Source: Corynebacterium sp. TAE3-ERU16
GTDB taxonomy: Bacteria > Actinomycetota > Actinomycetes > Mycobacteriales > Mycobacteriaceae
DNA: 64,000 nucleotides
Direction of reading: 5' to 3'
Assembly (NCBI RefSeq): GCF_019209935.1
Contig: NZ_JAHUTN010000006.1
Span: 62,001-126,000, forward strand
Part shown: positions 36,802 to 45,373 of the stretch, piece by piece
Position numbering within the stretch: the stretch's first letter is position 1
Layout of the letters: each line of letters begins with the position of its first letter
The notes under the pieces: generated by a model
Seen by the model: only the letters and a program-made list of their open reading frames with translations
Told to the model about the DNA's origin: nothing
The model's database searches: none
Program-made: the position numbers and the translations under genes

Positions 36802-38370
36802 ATGACCAACCAGAACGGCAACACCCCCGAGCCGACCGTCGACGACATCGTGTCCGCCGGACAGTGCCCGGTCGCCCACGGTTCCACGACGAGCCTCGCC
36901 GGAGCCCCCGTGCCCAGCGAGAACCACTCCGTGACCCAGGGACGACAGGGGAGCATCGACCTGCGCGACTTCCACCTCGTGGAGAAGCTCGCCCACTTCA
37001 ACCGTGAGCGCGTCCCGGAGCGCGTCGTCCACGCCAAGGGATCCGGCGCCTTCGGTGAGCTCACCGTCACCGAGGACGTCTCGAAGTACACCTGCGCCGC
37101 CCTCTTCCAGCCCGGTACCGTCACCCCGATGCTGGCCCGTTTCTCGACGGTCGCGGGCGAGCAGGGTTCCGCCGACGCACTGCGCGACGTCCGCGGATTC
37201 TCGCTGAAGTTCTACACCACCGAGGGCAACTACGACCTCGTCGGAAACAACACCCCCGTCTTCTTCATCCGCGACGGCATCAAGTTCCCCGACTTCATCC
37301 ACTCCCAGAAGCGCATGCCCGGCAGCGGCCTGCAGGACTGGAACATGCGATGGGACTTCTGGACCCGCACCCCGGAATCCGCCCACCAGGTCACCTACCT
37401 GATGGGTGACCGCGGTATCCCGAAGGACTTCCGGCACATGGACGGATTCGGTTCCCACACCTACCAGTGGGTCAACGAGGCCGGCGAGCGCTTCTGGGTG
37501 AAGTACCACTTCAAGACCCGGCAGGGATGGGAGACCCTCACCGACGCAGAGGCGGCGGAGACCGTCGCCGCCAACCCGGACTCCTCCCGCGAGGACCTCT
37601 ACAACGCGATCGAGAACGGCGACTACCCGACCTGGGACGTCAAGGTGCAGATCATGCCGGTCGATGAGGCGGAGAGCTACCGCTTCAACCCCTTCGATCT
37701 GACCAAGACGTGGTCCCAGAAGGATTATCCACTGATCCACGTCGGCCACTTCACGCTCAACCGCAACCCGCGCAACTTCTTCGCGCAGATCGAGCAGGCC
37801 GCATTCGCCCCCTCCAACCTGGTCCGCGGCATCGGGTTCTCCCCGGACAAGATGCTCATCGCCCGCGGCTTCGCCTACGCGGACGCCCACCGTTACCGCG
37901 TCGGTGCGAACAGTGAGCAGCTGCCGGTCAACCGGCCCGTCTGCCCGGTCAACAGCTACTCCAAGGACGGCGCGATGACCTACGAGTTCGACGCTCCGGA
38001 GCAGCCCGTCTACAGCCCGAACCAGACGGAGCGGCAGGCAGGGTATCTGGACGACGGTGGGGAGACCTCCGGTTCGGGTGTCACCGTCGGAACCGCAGGT
38101 GACCTCGGCCTGTGGGACAGCACCCACGGCACCGACTTCACCCGTGGCGCCTACGTCCGGCATCCCGAGGACGACGACTTCATCCAGGCCGGCACCCTCG
38201 TCCGCGAGGTCATGGACGACGCCGCCCGTGAGCGTCTCGCGGGCAACATCGCCCGCACGATGGACGGCATCACCAGCGAGGTGGAGAAGCAGGTCTACGA
38301 GTACTGGACCAATGTCGACGGATGGCTCGGCAATCGCGTGCGTGAGTTGCGTTCCGACGCCTCCAGCTAG
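36802..38370 (+). CDS. katA: Catalase KatA
   Basis: Monofunctional haem catalase, 522 aa, degrading H2O2. Catalytic His in RVVHAKGSGAFG, Asn in NNTPVFFIRD, proximal haem Tyr in RGFAYADAHRYRVG. A non-conserved N-terminal stretch of about 30 residues carries a CPVAHG element. ATG at 36802 with GAGGAG upstream. TAGACT at 36713-36718 is a plausible -10, and TAGGTAAATCTAA at 36738-36750 resembles part of a DtxR box, which would fit iron control. Confidence 0.96.
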   Translation: MTNQNGNTPEPTVDDIVSAGQCPVAHGSTTSLAGAPVPSENHSVTQGRQGSIDLRDFHLVEKLAHFNRERVPERVVHAKGSGAFGELTVTEDVSKYTCAALFQPGTVTPMLARFSTVAGEQGSADALRDVRGFSLKFYTTEGNYDLVGNNTPVFFIRDGIKFPDFIHSQKRMPGSGLQDWNMRWDFWTRTPESAHQVTYLMGDRGIPKDFRHMDGFGSHTYQWVNEAGERFWVKYHFKTRQGWETLTDAEAAETVAANPDSSREDLYNAIENGDYPTWDVKVQIMPVDEAESYRFNPFDLTKTWSQKDYPLIHVGHFTLNRNPRNFFAQIEQAAFAPSNLVRGIGFSPDKMLIARGFAYADAHRYRVGANSEQLPVNRPVCPVNSYSKDGAMTYEFDAPEQPVYSPNQTERQAGYLDDGGETSGSGVTVGTAGDLGLWDSTHGTDFTRGAYVRHPEDDDFIQAGTLVREVMDDAARERLAGNIARTMDGITSEVEKQVYEYWTNVDGWLGNRVRELRSDASS

Positions 38371-38382
38371 TTTTGGCGTATC

Positions 38383-38422
38383 GGGGAACGGCCCCACGAC
38401 CCCGGTCGCGGGGCCGTTCCCC
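38383..38422 (+). terminator. Terminator of katA
   Basis: Perfect 13-bp stem GGGGAACGGCCCC/GGGGCCGTTCCCC, with inner GACC/GGTC pairing; T-poor tail. Confidence 0.75.
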
Positions 38423-38486
38423 GTGAGGGGGAAAGAAAACCTGCGCATCCGGGAATGTGGACGCGTCATCTATGGTTGCAGTGGAT

Positions 38487-39068
38487 ATGCCCCTGAAAAA
38501 TAGTTCCGACAGAAAACCCGTCTACATCACCCTAATTGCCCTGATTCTCGTGATCGCCATAGGCGTCGCCCTGGCACTCACCCAGCCGTGGCGTGCCTTC
38601 ACCTCATCCAGTGTCGATGAGGCGTTCCCGGCCCCCGGAGGAACCGTCGCCACCGCCTCCCGGGACGAGACGGCCACCACCGGGAAAGACATGGATCCGA
38701 CCGACGCGGACACGGCGGAACCCGCTCAACCGGTCGAGGTGAAGCGGGGACAGTTCATTTCCGTGGATCACGACACCTCCGGTACCGCTCTCATCGCGGA
38801 GCTCCCGGACGGCTCCCGTGTCCTGCGACTGGAGGATCTGGCGAGTCTCGACGGTCCGGACCTCAAGGTCGTCCTCACCCCGGCCTCCGGTGACTACTCC
38901 GCTCTGGGGGATGCGGGATACGTGACCCTCGGGGCGCTCAAGGCCACGCACGGCAACCAGAACTACGCCATCCCGGCCGATCTCGACCTGGGTACGGCGA
39001 ACAGCGTGGTCATCTGGTGCGAGCGCTTCAGCTCGGCGTTCGGTGCCGCGGAGCTGTCCACGATCTGA
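38487..39068 (+). CDS. Membrane-anchored DM13-domain protein
   Basis: 193 aa. N-terminal helix at about 12-30, an acidic/Thr-rich linker and a DM13 domain (about 85-190): LEDLASLDGPDLKVVLTPA and the conserved SVVIWCERFSSAFGAAEL with the single Cys. DM13 is a predicted extracytoplasmic redox domain. It lies between katA and the Mrp operon, matching a respiratory or oxidative theme. Starts ATG 38472, GTG 38481 and ATG 38487 are in frame; TATGGT at 38471-38476 as -10 favours 38487. Confidence 0.7.
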   Translation: MPLKNSSDRKPVYITLIALILVIAIGVALALTQPWRAFTSSSVDEAFPAPGGTVATASRDETATTGKDMDPTDADTAEPAQPVEVKRGQFISVDHDTSGTALIAELPDGSRVLRLEDLASLDGPDLKVVLTPASGDYSALGDAGYVTLGALKATHGNQNYAIPADLDLGTANSVVIWCERFSSAFGAAELSTI

Positions 39069-39093
39069 CCGCAACCACCGGAACAACGCGAGA

Positions 39094-39131
39094 CTCCCCC
39101 ACCGGAAAACCCTGGTGGGGGAGCCTTCTTT
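39094..39131. terminator. Terminator between DM13 gene and mrpG
   Basis: CTCCCCCACC/GGTGGGGGAG with a 10-base loop, followed rightward by CCTTCTTTC; it can end both convergent transcripts. Confidence 0.75.
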
Positions 39132-39138
39132 CGTCGTC

Positions 39139-39537
39139 CTAGGCCGATGGATCCGGGGAATCCCCGTCAGTTCCGGCGGGATCCGTCCCCCGCTTTCCGT
39201 GGTCACCCGTGCGCAGTGCCTCGACGGTGATCACCTCCGGGTCCTCCACGGCGAAGATGGAACGTCCCATGTAGAACGTGGACACGCTGGCGATGACGAG
39301 CAGTCCGGTGATCGCGACACAGGCTCGCAGCAGATCCGTGGCGACGAAACCGCTCGTCGACCAGTCGTGCAGCAGGTGTGCGGCGATGATCAGCGGCAGC
39401 GCGACACCGATGGTCGGGCCCAGGAGATTCGCCCGCGTCAGGGCGTCCGGGGCACGCCACAGCGCGGCGGCGGTGACCAGCGTCATCGACGCGGCGAACA
39501 GGAGGACCAGGCTGATGATGATCTCGGTGAAGGTCAT
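39139..39537 (-). CDS. mrpG: Mrp Na+/H+ antiporter subunit G
   Basis: 132 aa, three helices in the first 90 residues (MTFTEIIISLVLLFAASMTL, GVALPLIIAAHLL, VAITGLLVIASVSTFYMG) and a hydrophilic tail. Last gene of the operon; its ATG overlaps the mrpF stop by one base (TAATG). Confidence 0.88.
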   Translation of the reverse strand: MTFTEIIISLVLLFAASMTLVTAAALWRAPDALTRANLLGPTIGVALPLIIAAHLLHDWSTSGFVATDLLRACVAITGLLVIASVSTFYMGRSIFAVEDPEVITVEALRTGDHGKRGTDPAGTDGDSPDPSA

Positions 39538-39806
39538 TATCGTCGTCCCTTCGACAGGATCCGGGCAAAGGACACGGTGGTCAGCAGACCGAGCAGGCCG
39601 GCGAGCAGCGGGATCTCGTAGGAGATCGACGTCGGGTTGATGATCGTCCACGTCACGAAGATCGCGATCATCGTGTAGAAGACCTTGTCCGCGAGTACCG
39701 CCCGGGTCGCGTCCCCGCCGTCCTTCAGCAGCAGCGCCAGGCTGGACATCAGTGCCAGGGACATCATCACGATGCACACCACGACGATGATGGTCAGTGC
39801 ACTCAT
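39537..39806 (-). CDS. mrpF: Mrp Na+/H+ antiporter subunit F
   Basis: 89 aa, three predicted helices, with the family block DGGDATRAVLADKVFYTMIAIF. The ATG overlaps the mrpE stop in ATGA. Confidence 0.88.
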   Translation of the reverse strand: MSALTIIVVVCIVMMSLALMSSLALLLKDGGDATRAVLADKVFYTMIAIFVTWTIINPTSISYEIPLLAGLLGLLTTVSFARILSKGRR

Positions 39807-40180
39807 CGGTTCTCCTCTCCGGCGCCCTGACCGGGCGCACCGTGGTCGATGCCCCTGACGGAGGGCACCATCCGTTCCTCCATGTCCGCCAGGCCGGCGA
39901 ACACCTCGGCCGGCTCCGCCCCGTAGACGGCCTGCACGAGGAGGATCTCGGGACCGTCCCCGTCGGCGTCAGGACGCAGCCCGACGGACAGGGTCCCCGG
40001 GGTCATGGTGATGCAGGTCGACAGGGCGGCGATCTGCCAATCCTTGGTCACCCGCAGTGGGTAGGCCACCACGATGGGGTGCATGTGTGAGTGCCGGCGC
40101 ACCACGTCGCGGGCGACGGTGAGCGCTCCCGCGAACACCTGACCGATCAGCCAGACCCCGAACCGGATCACGTGGAACAT
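39803..40180 (-). CDS. mrpE: Mrp Na+/H+ antiporter subunit E
   Basis: 125 aa: a hydrophobic N-terminus followed by a soluble domain with CITMTPGTLSVGL, the signature of MrpE. The ATG overlaps the mrpD stop by one base (TGATG). Confidence 0.9.
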   Translation of the reverse strand: MFHVIRFGVWLIGQVFAGALTVARDVVRRHSHMHPIVVAYPLRVTKDWQIAALSTCITMTPGTLSVGLRPDADGDGPEILLVQAVYGAEPAEVFAGLADMEERMVPSVRGIDHGAPGQGAGEENR

Positions 40181-41751
40181 CAGCGGACCTCCTCTGGGAC
40201 GTCAGTGCTCGGCAGGGGCACGTCTCCGGTGTCGACGACCCCCACCGCGGTCGAGAAGTCGCCGAGGACGGCCTGCCGGTAGCCGTCGATGTCGAGCAGC
40301 CCCTCCGCGGCGGTCGTGGTCACGGATGTGAGGACCCCGGCCCCGAAGAACATCGCGACGCTGAGTACGGCGAGGGCTGCGCCGGGGACCAGTTTCGATC
40401 CGGAGACCAGCAGCGTCGCCGGGAACTCCTTCTCCTTCATGTCCTTCCCCCAGAACACCGCACGCCACAGCCGCAGCATGGACAGCAGGGCACCGAAGCT
40501 CGCGATGATGATCACGGCGATGACCAGCCACGCCTTCAGGTCACCCTCCCGGGCGACGGCGAGGGTGACGTAGAGCTTGCCCCACACACCGGAGAACGGG
40601 GGGAATCCGACGACCGAGAATGCGCCCATGACGAACACCGCGGACACGAGCGGTTCGCGGCGCATCAGACCGGACAGGCGGGTCAGCATGCCCGTGCCGT
40701 AGGTCTCCTCCACGGCACCCACCGTGAGCACCAGCGAACCGACCGTGATCATGTGGTGCAGGGCGTAGAGGATGCCGGCCGCGAGAGCGCGGACCGGGTC
40801 GAGCGTCGCGAACGCCAGCACGACCAGGATGAACGGCATACCGTTGACCATCTGGTAGGCGATGACGCGGCGCATGGTGTGCTCGGCGAGGCCCGCGAAG
40901 CCACCCACCAGCATGGAGATCATGCAGACGACGGCGATGAGCCAGGACCAGCGTTCATCCAGGGCGAAGATGACGGTGTAGATGCGGAACAGCGCGTACA
41001 CCGCGACCTTCGTGTGCAGGCCGGAGAACAGGCCCATCACCGCCGGGGAGGTTCCCGGATAGGTCCGTGGCAGCCAGGTGTGCACCGGGAAGACACCGGC
41101 TTTCACGCACAGCGCGATCACGACGACACCCATCGCCACGGTGAGGGGGCCGTTGCCCGCCGCCGCGCCGGCGAGTGCCGCCATGTTCACGGTGCCCGCC
41201 ACGCCGTAGACGAGAGCCACACCGATGAGCAGGACCGTGGAGGTGGTCAGGTTCACCAGGACGAACATCCGGCCACCCGCGAGGCGAGACCAGGTTCCGG
41301 TCATGGCGATCAGACCGTAGGACGGCAGGAGCATGACCTCGATGAACACGAAGAGGTTGAACAGGTCGGCGGTGAGCAGAGCACCGTTGACGCCGGCGGT
41401 GAGCATCAGCGCGAGCCCGGAGTAGAACCGGGCCCGGGTCTCACCGGCGACGAGGGCGAACAGATTGGAGGCGAGCGCCACGATGCACGTGGTCAGGATC
41501 ATCACCGCGGCGAACGGATCCGCGGCGAACGGAATCGCGACACCACCGTCGTAGAGTCCGACCGAGTGCGCCACGGTGCCGGTTACCTCGGTGCGGGCGA
41601 ACAGCCACCCACCCGCGATGATCCCGGCCCCGGGGACAAGGACCATGAGGAAGTCACGGACGACGCGCCACGGCACGATCACCGCGACCGCGGCGGCCGC
41701 CAGAGGCACGGCGACGAAGAGAGGGAGAACCCAGGAAAGATCGTTGTTCAC
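40180..41751 (-). CDS. mrpD: Mrp Na+/H+ antiporter subunit D
   Basis: 523 aa, about 14 helices, related to complex I NuoM/N. Key features are the Glu in LFVFIEVMLLPSYGL and Lys in CVKAGVFPVHTWLP, the proton-path residues of the family. It is separated from mrpC by 3 bp. The C-terminal 30 residues are hydrophilic. Confidence 0.93.
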   Translation of the reverse strand: MNNDLSWVLPLFVAVPLAAAAVAVIVPWRVVRDFLMVLVPGAGIIAGGWLFARTEVTGTVAHSVGLYDGGVAIPFAADPFAAVMILTTCIVALASNLFALVAGETRARFYSGLALMLTAGVNGALLTADLFNLFVFIEVMLLPSYGLIAMTGTWSRLAGGRMFVLVNLTTSTVLLIGVALVYGVAGTVNMAALAGAAAGNGPLTVAMGVVVIALCVKAGVFPVHTWLPRTYPGTSPAVMGLFSGLHTKVAVYALFRIYTVIFALDERWSWLIAVVCMISMLVGGFAGLAEHTMRRVIAYQMVNGMPFILVVLAFATLDPVRALAAGILYALHHMITVGSLVLTVGAVEETYGTGMLTRLSGLMRREPLVSAVFVMGAFSVVGFPPFSGVWGKLYVTLAVAREGDLKAWLVIAVIIIASFGALLSMLRLWRAVFWGKDMKEKEFPATLLVSGSKLVPGAALAVLSVAMFFGAGVLTSVTTTAAEGLLDIDGYRQAVLGDFSTAVGVVDTGDVPLPSTDVPEEVR

Positions 41752-41754
41752 TGT

Positions 41755-42174
41755 CTACTTCTCCTCCTTGGCCAGCCGGTCGGCGACCCGGGCCGCACGA
41801 TGGGAACCGGGGCGGACCGGGGCAGCTGTCCGGCCACGGGTCTCCAGCGGGGACTCCTCGTCGGGGTCCTCCGCGGAGCGGGTGTCGTCGGACCGGCCCA
41901 GTGCGGCGAGCGCCAGCATGAAGGCGGTGGTCGCCATGGTGATGACGATGGCGGTCAGGACGAACGCCTGCGGCAGGGGGTCGGCCGCCCCATCGAGAGG
42001 GGTGCGCCCACCGAACGGTTCGCCGCGCCAGGCGCCGATGCCGGTCGCGAGGATGATGAGGTTCGCGGCATGGCTCACCAGACCCATGCCGAACACGATG
42101 CGCACCATGCCCCGCTGCATGATCAGGTAGACACCGCCGCCGAGCAGGAACGCGATGGTCAGTGCGATGATCAC
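41755..42174 (-). CDS. mrpC: Mrp Na+/H+ antiporter subunit C
   Basis: 139 aa, NuoK-like, three helices in the first 95 residues (FLLGGGVYLIMQRGMVRIVFG, LVSHAANLIIL, LTAIVITMATTAFMLAL) and an Arg/Glu-rich tail. GTG start overlaps the mrpA stop (GTGA). Confidence 0.92.
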   Translation of the reverse strand: MIIALTIAFLLGGGVYLIMQRGMVRIVFGMGLVSHAANLIILATGIGAWRGEPFGGRTPLDGAADPLPQAFVLTAIVITMATTAFMLALAALGRSDDTRSAEDPDEESPLETRGRTAAPVRPGSHRAARVADRLAKEEK

Positions 42175-45131
42175 TGCTTCTCTCCCTTCTGCTCCCCGGT
42201 GGCCTCTGCGGTGTCCGCGGCGGAGGGGTCGTCGTCGCCGTCGACGCGACCGGCTCCGACCGGTGCCGTCTCCGGTTGGCGTGGATCGTCGAGCTTCGGG
42301 TCGGGTTGCACATCGGGAATGTCCGGCAGCGGGTGTTCACCGCCGCGGTGGAACGGCAGGAGTCTCCTGTCGGCGCCGGGCCGCAGGTACCCGCCGAGTG
42401 CGTTGATCGCGAGGGTGAGCATGCCGAGGACCGCGAGGAACACGCCGACGTCGAAGATCATCGAGGTGCTGACGTGCTCCGGGCCGATGTGGCCGTGCAG
42501 CGGGTAGAGGAAGGACCCCTCGAAGAAACCGAGGAATCCGGACCCGACCGCGGTCAGCACGCCGGTACCGGTGAGCAGGAACGGGGTGTTCGGGCGGACG
42601 ACGGGCTTGTCGGTGCCGTACGCGAGGTAGACGACCATGATCGCACCACCCGCGACCAGGGCGGCGATGAAGCCGCCGCCGGGGGAGTTGTGTCCGCGCA
42701 TGAAAATGAGGAAGGACAGGATTCCGAGCACCGGCAGGAGGTATCTCCGCAGCTGCTCCAGGGGGAGTGCGTTCCGGATCGAATCCGGGAGGAACAGCGG
42801 TCGGGTACCCCGTTGGAACGGGTGCCTCGGAACGGATCCGACGACCGCGGCGATGACGACACCGGCCATACCCAGGACGGAGAGCTCACCCAGGGTATCG
42901 AAGGCGCGGAACTCGACGAGGATCGTGTTGACCACGTTGTCACCACCGGTGATCTCCGGGCCGTTGCTGAGGTAGTACAGGGCGATGTCTGGGCGCTCGT
43001 GCCGGCCCAGCAGGCCCATGACGGCGGCGAATGCCGCGGTACCGGTCGCGATACCGAGGATCGCGGAGGAGGTGCGTCGGCGTCCGGAGGTCTTGTGGAA
43101 CTCCTCCGGCTGCTGCCGGATCACCATCATGATGATGACGACGACGAGGGTCTCCACGAGGAACTGCGTCAGCGCCACGTCCGGGGCGCCGAGCGCCAGG
43201 ATCTGCAGGGTGACGCCCACGCCCGTGGTGCCGAGCAGGACCGCGCCCGCCAGTCGGGTGCGCGCCCGGGTGAGACCGAAGACCGACACCACGACGATGA
43301 GCAGCGGGATGAGGTCGATCGGATCGTCGATGCCCTCGACCCGGGCCCCGGGGGTGACTCCGTCGATGCCGGGCATGAACAGCACGATCGCCGCGAAACC
43401 GATCAGCACCAGCAGCGGGTACAGCAGGTGGCGGGCAGGGGAGTAGGAGTCCGCCATCCGGCCGGCGGTACGGCCCCATCGCCCGCACAGTTCGACGAAA
43501 CGGCGCAGCGCGATGTTGCCCGTGAACGGCAGCAGGGCACGCCCGTCGAAGGACGGGAGGATCCGCCTGCGCGCGAGTACGCCGAGCACACCGACGACCA
43601 GCACCAGGACGGAGATCCCGAGCGGAACGGTCAGGCCGTGCCAGAGCCCGAGGTGCAGGTGCGGGGCGGTGGTGACCGATCCCACGACGGCGTCGAGCGG
43701 TTCGTCGAGGGATGCGGCGACGAACGCCAGCGGCAGCGAGGCCAGGCCGGGCAGTGCGGCGGGCAGCCACAGCTGGACCGGGGCCTCGTGGACCTCCGAC
43801 ATGTCGCGCGGGCCGTCGACGAAGGCGCCGAGCACCAGTCGGGCCGAGTAGGTGAACGTGAAGACCGCGCCCACGCCGGCGGCCCCGAGCAGCAGCCACA
43901 CACCGGCGGTGTCCAGGGGTGCCTCGGTGAACGCCTCCAGCATGCTCTCCTTGGAGATGAAGCCCATCAGCGGTGGGACGGCCGCCATGGACAGGGAACC
44001 GACGAGCACGCCGGTGAAGGTGAACGGCATCCGGTTCCACAGCGGACCGAGGCGGCGTACGTCGCGGGAACCCGCCTCGTGGTCCACGACCCCGATGAGC
44101 ATGAACAGTGAGGACTTGAACAGGGCGTGGGTCAGTGTGTGGAGGACGGCGGCGGCCAGCGCGAAGGGCGTGCCGATGCCGATGGTCGCGACGATCCAGC
44201 CCAGGTGGGACACCGTCGAGTACGCCGTCAGGCGCTTCAGGTCGGTCTTCTGGATCGCGAACAGGGACGCCATCACCGCGGTGAACATGCCGACGGTGAT
44301 GAGCAGGAGGTTCCACACGTGGTTGTCGTGCATCACGGTGGAGAAGCGCAGCAGCAGGTAGATGCCGGCCTTGACCACGGCGGCGGCGTGCAGGAACGCG
44401 GACACCGGGGTCGCGGCGGCCATCGCCTCCGGGAGCCAGAAGTGGAAGGGGAACTGCGCGGACTTCGTGAATGCGGAGATGGCGATCAGCACACCCACCG
44501 CCGTTCCCAACCGTGGATCTTCGGTCCAGAAGTCGGAGGCGAGGATGTCGGTGAGGTCGGTGGTGCCGGCCTGGGTCGCGGCGATGGTCAGGGCCGCGAG
44601 GAGCGTCAGACCACCGGTGAACGTCAGGATCAGGGTGCGGACCGACCCCGCCTCACCAGCTGAGCCGGCCCGCGCGATGAGCAGGAACGACCCGATGGAC
44701 ACGAGTTCCCACGCGATGAACATCAGCACGACGTCGTCGGAGAGGACCAGCAGCAGGACCGCGAGCATGAACGCGGACATGATGACGTAGAAACTGCCGT
44801 TGGACTGCTTGTTGTGCAGGTAGGACGCCGAATAGATGAAGACGATCGCGCCGATGACGAGGGCGAGCAGTGCGAAGAACACGCTCAACGGGTCGCCCCG
44901 GAGAGCGAAGCCGGCGTCCTGCCCGGGGGCGATGAAGTCCCGTGCCCAGACGTGCCGGTAGGTGATCACCTCCCCGTCCATCAGTCTGGGGATGTGTCGC
45001 GCCAGGAGGCCTGCGGCGATCAGGAAGATCACCGCCAGGGGCCAGCCGGCACGACGGTCGAACAGACGGACCGTGAAGGGGGCGAGCCCGAGGGCGAGCG
45101 CCGCCAACGCGAGGACGATGAACAGCGTCAC
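42171..45131 (-). CDS. mrpA: Mrp Na+/H+ antiporter fused subunits A and B
   Basis: 986 aa, the fused MrpA-MrpB form. Residues 1-520 are NuoL-like with the Glu in FIAWELVSIGSF and Lys in AFTKSAQFPFHFWLP; a DUF4040/MbhD-like part follows near 610-700; the MnhB domain (about 790-925) has SFLIFMRGHNSPGGGFIAALVAGG. The complex exchanges Na+ for H+ and gives alkali and salt tolerance. Starts at GTG 45131; first gene of mrpA-C-D-E-F-G with overlapping junctions throughout. Confidence 0.95.
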   Translation of the reverse strand: MTLFIVLALAALALGLAPFTVRLFDRRAGWPLAVIFLIAAGLLARHIPRLMDGEVITYRHVWARDFIAPGQDAGFALRGDPLSVFFALLALVIGAIVFIYSASYLHNKQSNGSFYVIMSAFMLAVLLLVLSDDVVLMFIAWELVSIGSFLLIARAGSAGEAGSVRTLILTFTGGLTLLAALTIAATQAGTTDLTDILASDFWTEDPRLGTAVGVLIAISAFTKSAQFPFHFWLPEAMAAATPVSAFLHAAAVVKAGIYLLLRFSTVMHDNHVWNLLLITVGMFTAVMASLFAIQKTDLKRLTAYSTVSHLGWIVATIGIGTPFALAAAVLHTLTHALFKSSLFMLIGVVDHEAGSRDVRRLGPLWNRMPFTFTGVLVGSLSMAAVPPLMGFISKESMLEAFTEAPLDTAGVWLLLGAAGVGAVFTFTYSARLVLGAFVDGPRDMSEVHEAPVQLWLPAALPGLASLPLAFVAASLDEPLDAVVGSVTTAPHLHLGLWHGLTVPLGISVLVLVVGVLGVLARRRILPSFDGRALLPFTGNIALRRFVELCGRWGRTAGRMADSYSPARHLLYPLLVLIGFAAIVLFMPGIDGVTPGARVEGIDDPIDLIPLLIVVVSVFGLTRARTRLAGAVLLGTTGVGVTLQILALGAPDVALTQFLVETLVVVIIMMVIRQQPEEFHKTSGRRRTSSAILGIATGTAAFAAVMGLLGRHERPDIALYYLSNGPEITGGDNVVNTILVEFRAFDTLGELSVLGMAGVVIAAVVGSVPRHPFQRGTRPLFLPDSIRNALPLEQLRRYLLPVLGILSFLIFMRGHNSPGGGFIAALVAGGAIMVVYLAYGTDKPVVRPNTPFLLTGTGVLTAVGSGFLGFFEGSFLYPLHGHIGPEHVSTSMIFDVGVFLAVLGMLTLAINALGGYLRPGADRRLLPFHRGGEHPLPDIPDVQPDPKLDDPRQPETAPVGAGRVDGDDDPSAADTAEATGEQKGEKQ

Positions 45132-45373
45132 TTGGGCATCACACCTGCGTTCCTTGATGAGTGTCGAGGGGAGATTCGTATCATGCTGCGGTCAGACATA
45201 CCCTTGTAGACGATACCAGCCGGTCACGACCACCCGACGCGGCCGGTGGACCGCCGCAGGCGGACGCGGTCCGAATCTTCCGGTCCTCAGAGCCCCCCTG
45301 ATTCGCCCACCTTCCGGTGGTTCATTCGGTGTGGCTCATCACCTTCCCCGGCATCGACGCTAGATTTCACGGT

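Noticed and set aside
42276..44111. 611-codon plus-strand frame opposite mrpA
   Set aside because: Shadow of the mrpA third-position GC bias; Glu/Gln/Asp/Arg-rich, no start signal.
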